Position numbers and translations under genes: made by a program. The notes under the pieces are model-generated. The model searched no databases and was not told the DNA's origin. It saw only the letters and a list, made by a program, of their open reading frames with translations. 12,383 bases of DNA from an uncultured bacterium (GTDB lineage Bacteria > Planctomycetota > Phycisphaerae > Phycisphaerales > SM1A02): the NCBI GenBank assembly GCA_903918555.1, contig CAIXEV010000325.1, positions 1-12,383 on the forward strand, written 5' to 3'. Shown here in pieces: positions 6,815 to 12,383 of the stretch (positions within the stretch are counted from its first letter, which is position 1; every line of letters starts with the position of its first letter).

Positions 6815-8053
6815 ATGCTCAACTCGACCAACTCCCTCGTCCGACGCCGACTCCTCTCCTGTTCGGTCTCCGCAACGGCCCTCCTCACCTCCGCCGTTGC
6901 GCTTGCCGGCCAGGGCCAGTTCTTCGCCATTCCGGGCCTCGGGGTCGACTCCGCCGCCAACCCGAACGGCTGCTATGTGAACGCCACCAACGGCTACTCC
7001 ACGATCCGCCTCAGCGCGGACGGAAAGGTCGTGACCGCAATCGCCTACGAGCCCGGCTACTCGGAGGGCGCAGTCGACCGTTTCGCGACGCGCTGGACCG
7101 AAGCCGGCGGCCTCGAGCAGATCACAGGCTCCCTGTTCTTCAATGTCGGCACCATGTACGGACCGGTCGGCATCTCCTCCGATGGCTCGACCATCTGGGG
7201 TGAGAACTGGCGCTGGACCGCGAAGGGCGGCTACCAGCCGCTGTCGAGCATTCTCCCCGGCGACTTCCATGTCTTCGGCTGCTCGGCCGACGGCAACACC
7301 ATCACGGGCGTCCGCGGCACCTACGGCATGGCCGAACTCGACTTCTTCCGGTGGACGGTCGGAGACGCTGCGCCCGAGATCCTCCCGCGCAGCGTCGAGA
7401 ACCCGCAGGGCTACTTCTACTTCAACACGATCAGCGGCGATGGGAGCACCGTCGGCGGTCTGGCCGTGGGCCCCAACTACACCAGCTCGGCGGTCGTCGT
7501 CAACGCGAAGGGCGCCGTCAACCTGACCCCGACGCAGGACCAGTCGAACCTCGTGTGGGACTTCTCGAGCGATGGCTCGGTCGCGGTTGGCCAGGGGTTC
7601 ATGCCTCCGTTCAGCCTCCGCGCGTTCCGATGGACCGCTGCGGGCGGCATGGAAGCGGTCGGCCCCGATGCATCCGATTGCCGCGCGTGCAACGCCGACG
7701 GCACCGTCGTTGGCGGCGCTCGCATCAACTTCGGCACCGCGGGCCTCATCGCGTGGATCCGCGTCGGCGACGCTCCGTGGAGCGATCTGAAGGACTACCT
7801 GATCGCCGAGCAGGGGCTTGGCGCGCAGCTTGAGGGCTGGAGGCTCGAGACGGTGCAGGACATCTCCGCCGATGGGCGCACGATCGTCGGCAGCGGCTTC
7901 AACCCGGAAGGCTGCGAGCAGGGATTCCTCGTGCGCATCGACCTCCCCAACACGAACGACATCGCCGACATGAACGGCGACGGGGTCGTGAACTCGCAGG
8001 ACCTCGCCGCCCTGCTCTCGGCGTGGGCAGCTCAAGCGGCCCGGCGGACATGA
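6815..8053 (+). CDS. Secreted HAF-like repeat protein with dockerin repeat (frameshifted end)
   Basis: A 412-residue exported protein as it reads. Residues 1-31 are a Sec signal peptide (RRR at 10-12, hydrophobic 16-30, cleavage likely after ALA31). The body has about seven units of the form S-x-D-G-x-x-(V/I)-x-G, at about 67, 121, 157, 207, 251, 293 and 351, alternating with RWTxxGG-type strands (RWTEAGG, RWTAKGG, RWTVGD, RWTAAGG). This resembles the HAF-type repeats of extracellular bacterial proteins and is probably beta-rich. A dockerin-like calcium loop follows: DMNGDGVVNSQDLAALLSAW (385-404). The frame then runs off into AAQAARRT and stops, while the partner dockerin repeat lies in another frame downstream. 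The frame is open back to a TTG at 6725, but the signal peptide fixes the ATG at 6815. Likely surface or secreted; ligand unknown. Confidence 0.85.
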   Translation: MLNSTNSLVRRRLLSCSVSATALLTSAVALAGQGQFFAIPGLGVDSAANPNGCYVNATNGYSTIRLSADGKVVTAIAYEPGYSEGAVDRFATRWTEAGGLEQITGSLFFNVGTMYGPVGISSDGSTIWGENWRWTAKGGYQPLSSILPGDFHVFGCSADGNTITGVRGTYGMAELDFFRWTVGDAAPEILPRSVENPQGYFYFNTISGDGSTVGGLAVGPNYTSSAVVVNAKGAVNLTPTQDQSNLVWDFSSDGSVAVGQGFMPPFSLRAFRWTAAGGMEAVGPDASDCRACNADGTVVGGARINFGTAGLIAWIRVGDAPWSDLKDYLIAEQGLGAQLEGWRLETVQDISADGRTIVGSGFNPEGCEQGFLVRIDLPNTNDIADMNGDGVVNSQDLAALLSAWAAQAARRT

Positions 8054-8115
8054 ACCAGGACGGCATCGTCAACTCCGCCGACCTCGCGATCATGCTCAGC
8101 CGCTGGGTCTCGTGA
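8025..8115 (+). pseudogene. Out-of-frame second dockerin repeat of the upstream gene
   Basis: If one extra G were present in the GGG at 8025-8027, translation would continue AWGSSSGPADMNQDG, then IVNSADLAIMLSRWVS, to a stop at 8113-8115. This restores the usual pair of dockerin calcium loops and gives a 433-residue protein. The context is not a classical slippery heptamer, so a sequencing deletion or a recent mutation is more likely than programmed frameshifting. Confidence 0.85.
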
Positions 8116-8157
8116 TCCCGCGACAAATCCCCGTAACGAACGACTGAACCATCCTGC

Positions 8158-8205
8158 CCACGCGCTCCGATCGCTGAAGCTCACGACGGAGCGCGTGGTG
8201 TTTTT
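8158..8205 (+). terminator. Rho-independent terminator
   Basis: A perfect 12-bp stem (CCACGCGCTCCG at 8158-8169, CGGAGCGCGTGG at 8187-8198) with a 17-nt loop is followed by TG and then TTTTT at 8201-8205. It lies about 40 nt after the restored end of the repeat-protein gene and is oriented to end its transcript. The opposite strand has no T-run after the stem, so it is one-directional. Confidence 0.88.
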
Positions 8206-8259
8206 GCGCGTGGTTTCCGCGCATGGCATCTCGCCCGATGCGTTCACGGCACCCACCGC

Positions 8260-9501
8260 TCACTGCGCGAGGCGAATCCAGACCTCGTTGCGGACGAGCG
8301 GCAGCGGGTACTCGACCATCAGCCTGAAGCGCAGGAACTCGTCCGGATCATGGCCGAGCATCTCGAAGGCTCGGAGCGCAAGCGGCACCGCGAAGTCGTC
8401 GCCGGGCTTTCCGCGCTTCCGGTACCCCATGCCCATCGGGATGAGGTCGTCGCCTTGATCCACGAGTCCGCGGCCCGTCGGGTCGGGACCGTGCAACTCA
8501 GGCTGCACCATCGGAGTGGAGTCGATCGAGAAGATCGACTGCGGCGAGACATCGCCGAAGGTCGCACGATGGACGAGCACCTCGCGAAGCAGCACCCTGG
8601 TCGCTCGTGCCACGGCGAAGGAGGTCGCCGTCCACTGGTCCGTCTCGCTCGCACGGGGAGGCGTGAAGCCGAGGTTCACGAATCCGAGGGCGAAGTCCAT
8701 CGGCTCGTCGAGCGGCGGCATGTGCGAATCAAGCACCAGCGAGTGCACGCGGCCGACCTTCTCGAGGCGAACGCGCGACGCGACCTCCGAGCAGAACTCG
8801 CTGACCAGCGCGATGGCGGGGTCGTCCCGGACCGGCTCGCCGGCGAGCGTCACGCGGTCGAAGCCCGTGTTCGTGTCGTCACGGCCGCGGAACGAGAGAA
8901 TCGTCTGGGGATGCCCGGCGCGCAGGCGACGAAGCCCGGTCGTGCTCATCACCATCGCCTGATCGGCCTTGCCGCCGTTCTTGCCCGGCATGAGGATGTT
9001 GATGCACGCCTGGGTCTCGCAGCACAACCCCTGCGCGAACAGGAACGCGTTGTAGGCGCCGCGTCGCGCCGCACGCAGCTTCGCATCCGAGACCTTGGGC
9101 GCGGCGCCCCGGACCGCGGCCGCGCCACGCGGCGACTCCGTGACCGAGATCGCGGTGATGAGCGCGGTCCGGTCACCGGGGAAGTCGGCGATGGCGGCGT
9201 CGAGTTCGGCGATCGCCTTCTGGGCCTGCGCGACAAGGCGCTTGCCCGCGCCGCGCTTCTCGCACTTCTCGACGATCTGTCCAAGCGCCTCCGCGGCCGG
9301 AAGCTCGCGCAGCGACGACCTCGCATCGGTCATCCGCACCGCGCGCGCGACGCGGCTCGCGATCGACTTGTCGAGGCCCAGCTGCTCGCGCAGGTCGCTC
9401 ATGCGGGGTTGCTCGAGCCCGATCGACGCGAAGACCCGTCCGAGGCCCGTTCGGACAGCGTCCGCACAGGAAAGCACGCGCTGCAGTGGCTGGGATCTCA
9501 C
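8260..9501 (-). CDS. Helix-turn-helix-containing protein of unknown function
   Basis: A 413-residue soluble protein. About residues 35-55 (MSDLREQLGLDKSIASRVARAV) look like a helix-turn-helix, followed by an ELPAAEAL segment and a probable helical region to about 110. The larger C-terminal part (about 145-413) has no domain I recognise; it includes GLCCETQACINILMPGKNGG and a well-folded end, EYPLPLVRNEVWIRLAQ. From memory, proteins with LGLDKS-type N-terminal HTHs are found in planctomycetes as conserved hypotheticals. It could be a ligand-sensing regulator. The start is a GTG at 9501, supported by TATATT with a 6-nt spacer just upstream. It is divergent from the small anchored protein at 9587, which it might regulate. 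The gene is surely real; its role is a guess. Confidence 0.75.
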   Translation of the reverse strand: MRSQPLQRVLSCADAVRTGLGRVFASIGLEQPRMSDLREQLGLDKSIASRVARAVRMTDARSSLRELPAAEALGQIVEKCEKRGAGKRLVAQAQKAIAELDAAIADFPGDRTALITAISVTESPRGAAAVRGAAPKVSDAKLRAARRGAYNAFLFAQGLCCETQACINILMPGKNGGKADQAMVMSTTGLRRLRAGHPQTILSFRGRDDTNTGFDRVTLAGEPVRDDPAIALVSEFCSEVASRVRLEKVGRVHSLVLDSHMPPLDEPMDFALGFVNLGFTPPRASETDQWTATSFAVARATRVLLREVLVHRATFGDVSPQSIFSIDSTPMVQPELHGPDPTGRGLVDQGDDLIPMGMGYRKRGKPGDDFAVPLALRAFEMLGHDPDEFLRFRLMVEYPLPLVRNEVWIRLAQ

Positions 9502-9507
9502 TTCCGC

Positions 9508-9513
9508 AATATA
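9508..9513 (-). promoter_or_regulatory. Leaderless-type -10 box of the HTH protein
   Basis: On the minus strand TATATT, followed by GCGGAA (6 nt) and GTG. This is the closest match in the window to a consensus -10, with the same TAnnnTGC core as the others. It supports the non-ATG start. Confidence 0.6.
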
Positions 9514-9514
9514 G

Positions 9515-9532
9515 CGGGGTATCCTGACCCCG
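9515..9532. promoter_or_regulatory. Inverted repeat in divergent promoter region, candidate operator
   Basis: CGGGGT (9515-9520), a 6-nt spacer, ACCCCG (9527-9532): a perfect 6-bp inverted repeat lying between two divergent genes. It covers a possible plus-strand -10 (TATCCT, 9520-9525) and abuts the minus-strand -10 at 9508-9513. A dimeric regulator bound here could affect both genes; the adjacent HTH protein is an obvious but unproven candidate. Confidence 0.4.
9520..9525 (+). promoter_or_regulatory. Possible -10 box for the small anchored protein
   Basis: TATCCT resembles a -10 element and would give a leader of about 55 nt before the ATG at 9587. It lacks the GC that follows the other boxes, and no -35 is evident. 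It lies 6 bp from the opposing box of the HTH gene, so the two promoters would compete for polymerase. Confidence 0.3.
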
Positions 9533-9586
9533 ACGGCGGCGAGGCCGCCTGCCGGAGTTGATCAGCTCATCGTTGGGAGAACGACC

Positions 9587-9979
9587 ATGAAAGACCCGCG
9601 AATCCTTGCCGTCACGGCGATCGGCGTCCTGCTTGCACTCGCGTTCCTCGCCCGCATCGAGCCCTCGGCCGCAACCGCGGCGCTGACGCCGATCGCCTCC
9701 GCCGCCACGCCTCCCGCGGGGCTCTCGGTCGACGCGAAGGACGCGCCCTTCAACAAGGGCTTCGACTTCCGCTTCCGATCCGACACATCGTCGACCACGG
9801 TGGCGATCGACCCGCTCGGGACGCGCCACAGCGATTCGGGCACGCTCTCGTCGAAGGCCGGATCGATCTCGCTGTCGGCGAAGTACAACCAGAACGACCG
9901 CACGATCGTGATCACCGCCAAGCGCGGCGGCGTGTCGATCGGCGAGTATTCGTGGCGCGTCGAGGCGGTTCTGCGCTGA
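9587..9979 (+). CDS. Small signal-anchored protein of unknown function
   Basis: A 130-residue protein. Residues 6-22 (ILAVTAIGVLLALAFLA) form a signal anchor or uncleaved signal, followed by an Ala/Pro/Thr-rich linker to about 45. The rest is probably beta-strand-rich (FDFRFRSDTS, TIVITAKRGG, GEYSWRVEAVL) and would face the periplasm. I recognise no family. It has no cysteines. Unlike its neighbours it has a clear Shine-Dalgarno site (GGGAG, 7 nt before the ATG), so it is translated from a leadered message. An imperfect palindrome (GAGTTGATCAGCTC, 9555-9568) lies in that leader. It is divergent from the HTH gene and 42 nt upstream of the Tat-exported protein, which has its own promoter. Confidence 0.75.
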   Translation: MKDPRILAVTAIGVLLALAFLARIEPSAATAALTPIASAATPPAGLSVDAKDAPFNKGFDFRFRSDTSSTTVAIDPLGTRHSDSGTLSSKAGSISLSAKYNQNDRTIVITAKRGGVSIGEYSWRVEAVLR

Positions 9980-10008
9980 TGTCCCTTCCGACCCGCACGG
10001 CCGAGCGG

Positions 10009-10014
10009 TAGAGT
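10009..10014 (+). promoter_or_regulatory. Leaderless-type -10 box of the Tat-exported isomerase
   Basis: TAGAGT, then GCGCTTC (7 nt), then ATG at 10022. The in-frame GTG at 10013 overlaps this box and so would not be transcribed from it, which supports the ATG start. Confidence 0.55.
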
Positions 10015-10021
10015 GCGCTTC

Positions 10022-10894
10022 ATGCAGCGCCGCGACTTCCTCGCCTCGACCGTGACCGCAGCCGCCTCGATTCCGCTGGCGGCGGGCCTTGCCCAAGCCT
10101 CGCAGAACGCGCCGTCACAGGCGCCCGCGCCGACCAAGCGCAACGGCCGCATCAAGCACTCGGTCTCGGCGTGGTGCTTCGGCATGCCGCTCGACCAGCT
10201 GTGCCAGAACTGTTCGGCGATGGGCATCGAGGCGATCGACCTCCTCAACGCAGACCAGTGGGAGACGCCGCGCAAGTACGGCATGGTTTGCTCGCTCGGC
10301 AACGGGCCGACCTCGATCTCGGACGGCATGAACCGCGTCGAGAACCACGATCGCGTGGTCGCCGAGTGCGAGCGGTTGCTGCCGCTCGCGGCGAAGCACG
10401 GCGTGCCGAACCTCATGCTCTTCTCCGGGAACCGCAAGGGCATGCCCGACGATGTCGGCCTCGCCAACTGCGCGAAGGGCCTGAAGCGCGTGATGCCGCT
10501 CGCCGAGAAGCACGGCGTCACGATCCTGATGGAACTGCTGAACTCGCGCGTCGACCACGGCGACTACATGTGCGACCGGACGCCGTGGGGCGTCGAGCTC
10601 GTGAAGGCGGTCGGCAGCGATCGCTTCCGCCTGCTCTACGACATCTACCACATGCAGATCATGGAAGGCGATGTCATCCGCACGATCAAGAACAACCACC
10701 AGTTCTTCGGCCACTACCACACGGCCGGAAACCCCGGGCGCAACGAGATCGACGCGTCGCAGGAGCTGAACTACCGCCCGATCGTCGAGGCGATCGTCGC
10801 GACCGGTTTCAAGGGATATCTCGCGCAGGAGTTCATCCCGCGGCGCGACCCGATGACGAGCCTGCGCGAGTCGATCGACATCTGCGATGTCTGA
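10022..10894 (+). CDS. Tat-exported TIM-barrel protein, hydroxypyruvate isomerase-like
   Basis: A 290-residue sugar isomerase/epimerase-fold (AP-endonuclease 2 family) protein, close to hydroxypyruvate isomerase (Hyi) in pattern. The N-terminus MQRRDFLAST is a twin-arginine motif, followed by a hydrophobic stretch and a likely cleavage at AQA-SQ near 26, so it should be exported folded. Likely metal and catalytic residues are E171 (ILMELLNSR), D207 and H210 (LLYDIYHMQ), H231/H233 (FGHYHTAGNPGRNEID) and E270 (AQEF). GNPGRNEID is a Hyi signature. Hyi normally interconverts hydroxypyruvate and tartronate semialdehyde in the cytoplasm, so an exported copy probably acts on another sugar-like substrate. 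The sulfatase gene overlaps its end by 8 nt, implying joint expression. Family is secure; reaction is not. Confidence 0.88.
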   Translation: MQRRDFLASTVTAAASIPLAAGLAQASQNAPSQAPAPTKRNGRIKHSVSAWCFGMPLDQLCQNCSAMGIEAIDLLNADQWETPRKYGMVCSLGNGPTSISDGMNRVENHDRVVAECERLLPLAAKHGVPNLMLFSGNRKGMPDDVGLANCAKGLKRVMPLAEKHGVTILMELLNSRVDHGDYMCDRTPWGVELVKAVGSDRFRLLYDIYHMQIMEGDVIRTIKNNHQFFGHYHTAGNPGRNEIDASQELNYRPIVEAIVATGFKGYLAQEFIPRRDPMTSLRESIDICDV

Positions 10895-12317
10895 GCGCGC
10901 GTTCGTTCCCCTGCTTCTCGCGCTGGCCGCGATGCTTGTCGGCTGCAGCGCGGCGCCCGCGCGCGAGGCCGCGACGCCAAGGCGCGCCCCGAACATCGTG
11001 CTCGTCTTCGCAGACGACCTCGGCTACGGCGAACTCGGCTGCTACGGGCAGCGGAAGATCGCGACGCCGAACATCGACCGCCTCGCGCGCGAAGGCGCGC
11101 GATTCACGCAGTTCTACAGCGCAGCGCCCGTGTGCGCGCCGTCGCGCTCGGCGCTCTTGACGGGCCAGCATCTCGGCCACACGCCGATCCGCGACAACTC
11201 CGAAGTCCAGCCCGAGGGCCAGGGCCCGCTGCCTGCGGCGACACGCACGATCGCGCACGATCTCAAGGCCGCCGGCTACGCCACCGCGTGCATCGGCAAG
11301 TGGGGCCTCGGCTTCGTCGGTTCATCGGGCGACCCGAACGCGATGGGCTTCGACCTCTTCTACGGCTACAACTGCCAGCGACAGGCGCACAACTTCTACC
11401 CGACGCACCTCTGGCACAACACGGAACGCGTCGCGCTGCAGGGCAACGACCCGAAATCCCGCGCAGAAACCGCGTACGCGCCCGACTTCATGCTCGCAGA
11501 GGCGAAGTCGTTCATCGAGATGAACGCGTCGAAGCCGTTTTTCCTGATGTACGCATCACCGCTGCCGCATCTCGCGCTGCAGCCGACGCCCGCGGATCTG
11601 AAGCCCTACGACCTCAAGTTCGACGAGACGCCGTATGTGGGCGGCAAGGGCTATCTCCCGCATCTGACGCCGCGTGCGGCCTACGCGGCGATGATCTCGC
11701 GGCTTGACGCTGAGGTCGGCGCGATCCGCGCGGCGCTCGAGAAGGCGGGCGTCGCCGACGACACCATCATCATCGTCACGAGCGACAACGGCCCGACCCA
11801 CGATGTCGGCGGCGTCGACACGGTGTTCTTCGACTCGACCGCCGGCCTGCGCGGACGTAAGGGATCCGTGTGGGAAGGCGGCATCCGCGTGCCGTGCGTC
11901 GTGTGGTGGCCGCAGCACATCGCGGCAGGCGCCACGATCGATGATCCAGCGTGGACGGTCGACCTGCGCGCGACCTTCGGCGCGCTCGCCGACGCGCCGA
12001 CGCCACCAAGCGACGGCCGCGACCTCGCGGGGCTTCTCCTCGACGGCGACCAGCTGCCGACGCGCGCGCTGTACTGGCCGTTCCCGGGCTACGGCGGACA
12101 GGAAGCCGTGCGCGAGGGCGACTGGAAGATCGTGCGCACGGGGCTGCGCCAACGGAAGACCGCCGCGGCCGACCTCGAAGGCTGGCAGCTCTTCGACCTC
12201 GCGCGCGATCCGAACGAGACCACCGATCTCTCGGCCGCCCACCCTGAGATCGTGGCGCGCCTCGCAGGAATCGCGAGCAACTCCTACGAACCAAGCGCGC
12301 GTTTCCCGCTGCGGTGA
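10887..12317 (+). CDS. Lipoprotein sulfatase (arylsulfatase type)
   Basis: A 476-residue type I sulfatase that hydrolyses sulfate esters outside the cytoplasm. Residues 1-20 are a lipoprotein signal (lipobox LVGC, Cys20). The alkaline-phosphatase-like fold shows metal ligands D43 and D44 (FADDLGYGELGCYG), the maturation motif CAPSRSALLTG with C83 to be converted to formylglycine, K138 (IGKWGLG), SPLPH (224-228), SDNGP (299-303) and RGRKGSVWEGGIRVP (322-336). The C-terminal LFDLARDPNETTDL block is complete. GKWGLG replaces the more usual GKWHLG, which from memory marks a known subgroup whose members also share GYNCQRQAHNFYP (160-172). The start overlaps the isomerase gene by 8 nt. No maturase is in the window. 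Substrate is unknown; sulfated polysaccharide is a reasonable inference. Confidence 0.95.
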   Translation: MSERAFVPLLLALAAMLVGCSAAPAREAATPRRAPNIVLVFADDLGYGELGCYGQRKIATPNIDRLAREGARFTQFYSAAPVCAPSRSALLTGQHLGHTPIRDNSEVQPEGQGPLPAATRTIAHDLKAAGYATACIGKWGLGFVGSSGDPNAMGFDLFYGYNCQRQAHNFYPTHLWHNTERVALQGNDPKSRAETAYAPDFMLAEAKSFIEMNASKPFFLMYASPLPHLALQPTPADLKPYDLKFDETPYVGGKGYLPHLTPRAAYAAMISRLDAEVGAIRAALEKAGVADDTIIIVTSDNGPTHDVGGVDTVFFDSTAGLRGRKGSVWEGGIRVPCVVWWPQHIAAGATIDDPAWTVDLRATFGALADAPTPPSDGRDLAGLLLDGDQLPTRALYWPFPGYGGQEAVREGDWKIVRTGLRQRKTAAADLEGWQLFDLARDPNETTDLSAAHPEIVARLAGIASNSYEPSARFPLR

Positions 12318-12383
12318 ACAATCTCTCGGCCGCAGCAGCGAGCGCTAGGTTCTGTCTGACGGATCCCCGAAGACCAAAGATTC
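12318..12383. other. Intergenic end of window
   Basis: Sixty-six bases after the sulfatase stop. No terminator hairpin is evident. TAGGTT at 12346-12351 could be the -10 of a gene beyond the right edge, but nothing here tests that. Confidence 0.4.

Noticed and set aside
6506..8035. A 509-codon open minus-strand frame opposite the secreted repeat protein
   Set aside because: Shadow of a gene with signal peptide and dockerin motif. Only its last 30 or so codons, beyond that gene, look coding, and these are reported as a possible relic.
8350..9561. A 403-codon open plus-strand frame opposite the HTH protein
   Set aside because: Arg/His/Ala-rich with no domain; the minus strand gives a well-formed protein with a promoter box at its start.
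10013..10021. Upstream GTG start for the isomerase-like protein
   Set aside because: It lies within the TAGAGT box and would put three residues before the MQRRDF twin-arginine start; the ATG at 10022 fits the promoter spacing.

Overview
This is a GC-rich, ordinary-looking bacterial chromosome segment, most likely from a planctomycete of the Phycisphaerae. The clues are a secreted protein ending in paired dockerin-type repeats (DMNGDGVVNSQDLAALLSAW style), a small CxxC...CPECGR zinc-ribbon membrane protein, a Tat-exported TIM-barrel isomerase coupled to a lipoprotein sulfatase, and leaderless-type starts. The assignment rests on recall of family distribution, not on a search. I see no rRNA, tRNA, CRISPR array, transposase or phage gene.

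Layout. 1-252: non-coding, low-complexity DNA with an (AG)18 microsatellite between inverted CACGGAGG-type repeats. 253-1128 (-): amidohydrolase/lactonase. Divergent from it is a four-gene plus-strand run: aldo/keto reductase (1158-2276), N-succinylarginine dihydrolase AstB (2280-3629), a DUF1254/DUF1214 lipoprotein (3675-5108) and a DCC-family (DUF393) protein (5136-5549). Convergent with it is a zinc-ribbon membrane protein (5565-6446, -). 6447-6814 has no intact gene: it carries a probable decayed gene end and the promoter of a secreted repeat protein (6815-8053), whose second dockerin repeat is displaced by a one-base frameshift. A strong terminator follows at 8158-8205. 8260-9501 (-) encodes an HTH-containing protein of unknown function, divergent from a small anchored protein (9587-9979). 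The last unit is a Tat-exported hydroxypyruvate-isomerase-like protein (10022-10894) overlapping a lipoprotein sulfatase (10887-12317).

Function. The genes suggest a heterotroph turning over carbohydrate and amino acids: sugar-lactone hydrolysis and carbonyl reduction, arginine catabolism, extracytoplasmic desulfation and a coupled exported isomerase/epimerase. No single pathway is complete here.

Two DNA-level patterns cut across the genes. Five genes have a TAnnnTGC box whose TAnnnT core ends 6-8 nt before the start codon, as expected of leaderless transcripts; a sixth gene has the same box further upstream. The tetranucleotide ACGT is almost absent (one occurrence found, at 11855-11858), and codon choice visibly bends around it. 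These are the most interesting signals; I did not find a convincing new multi-gene system.
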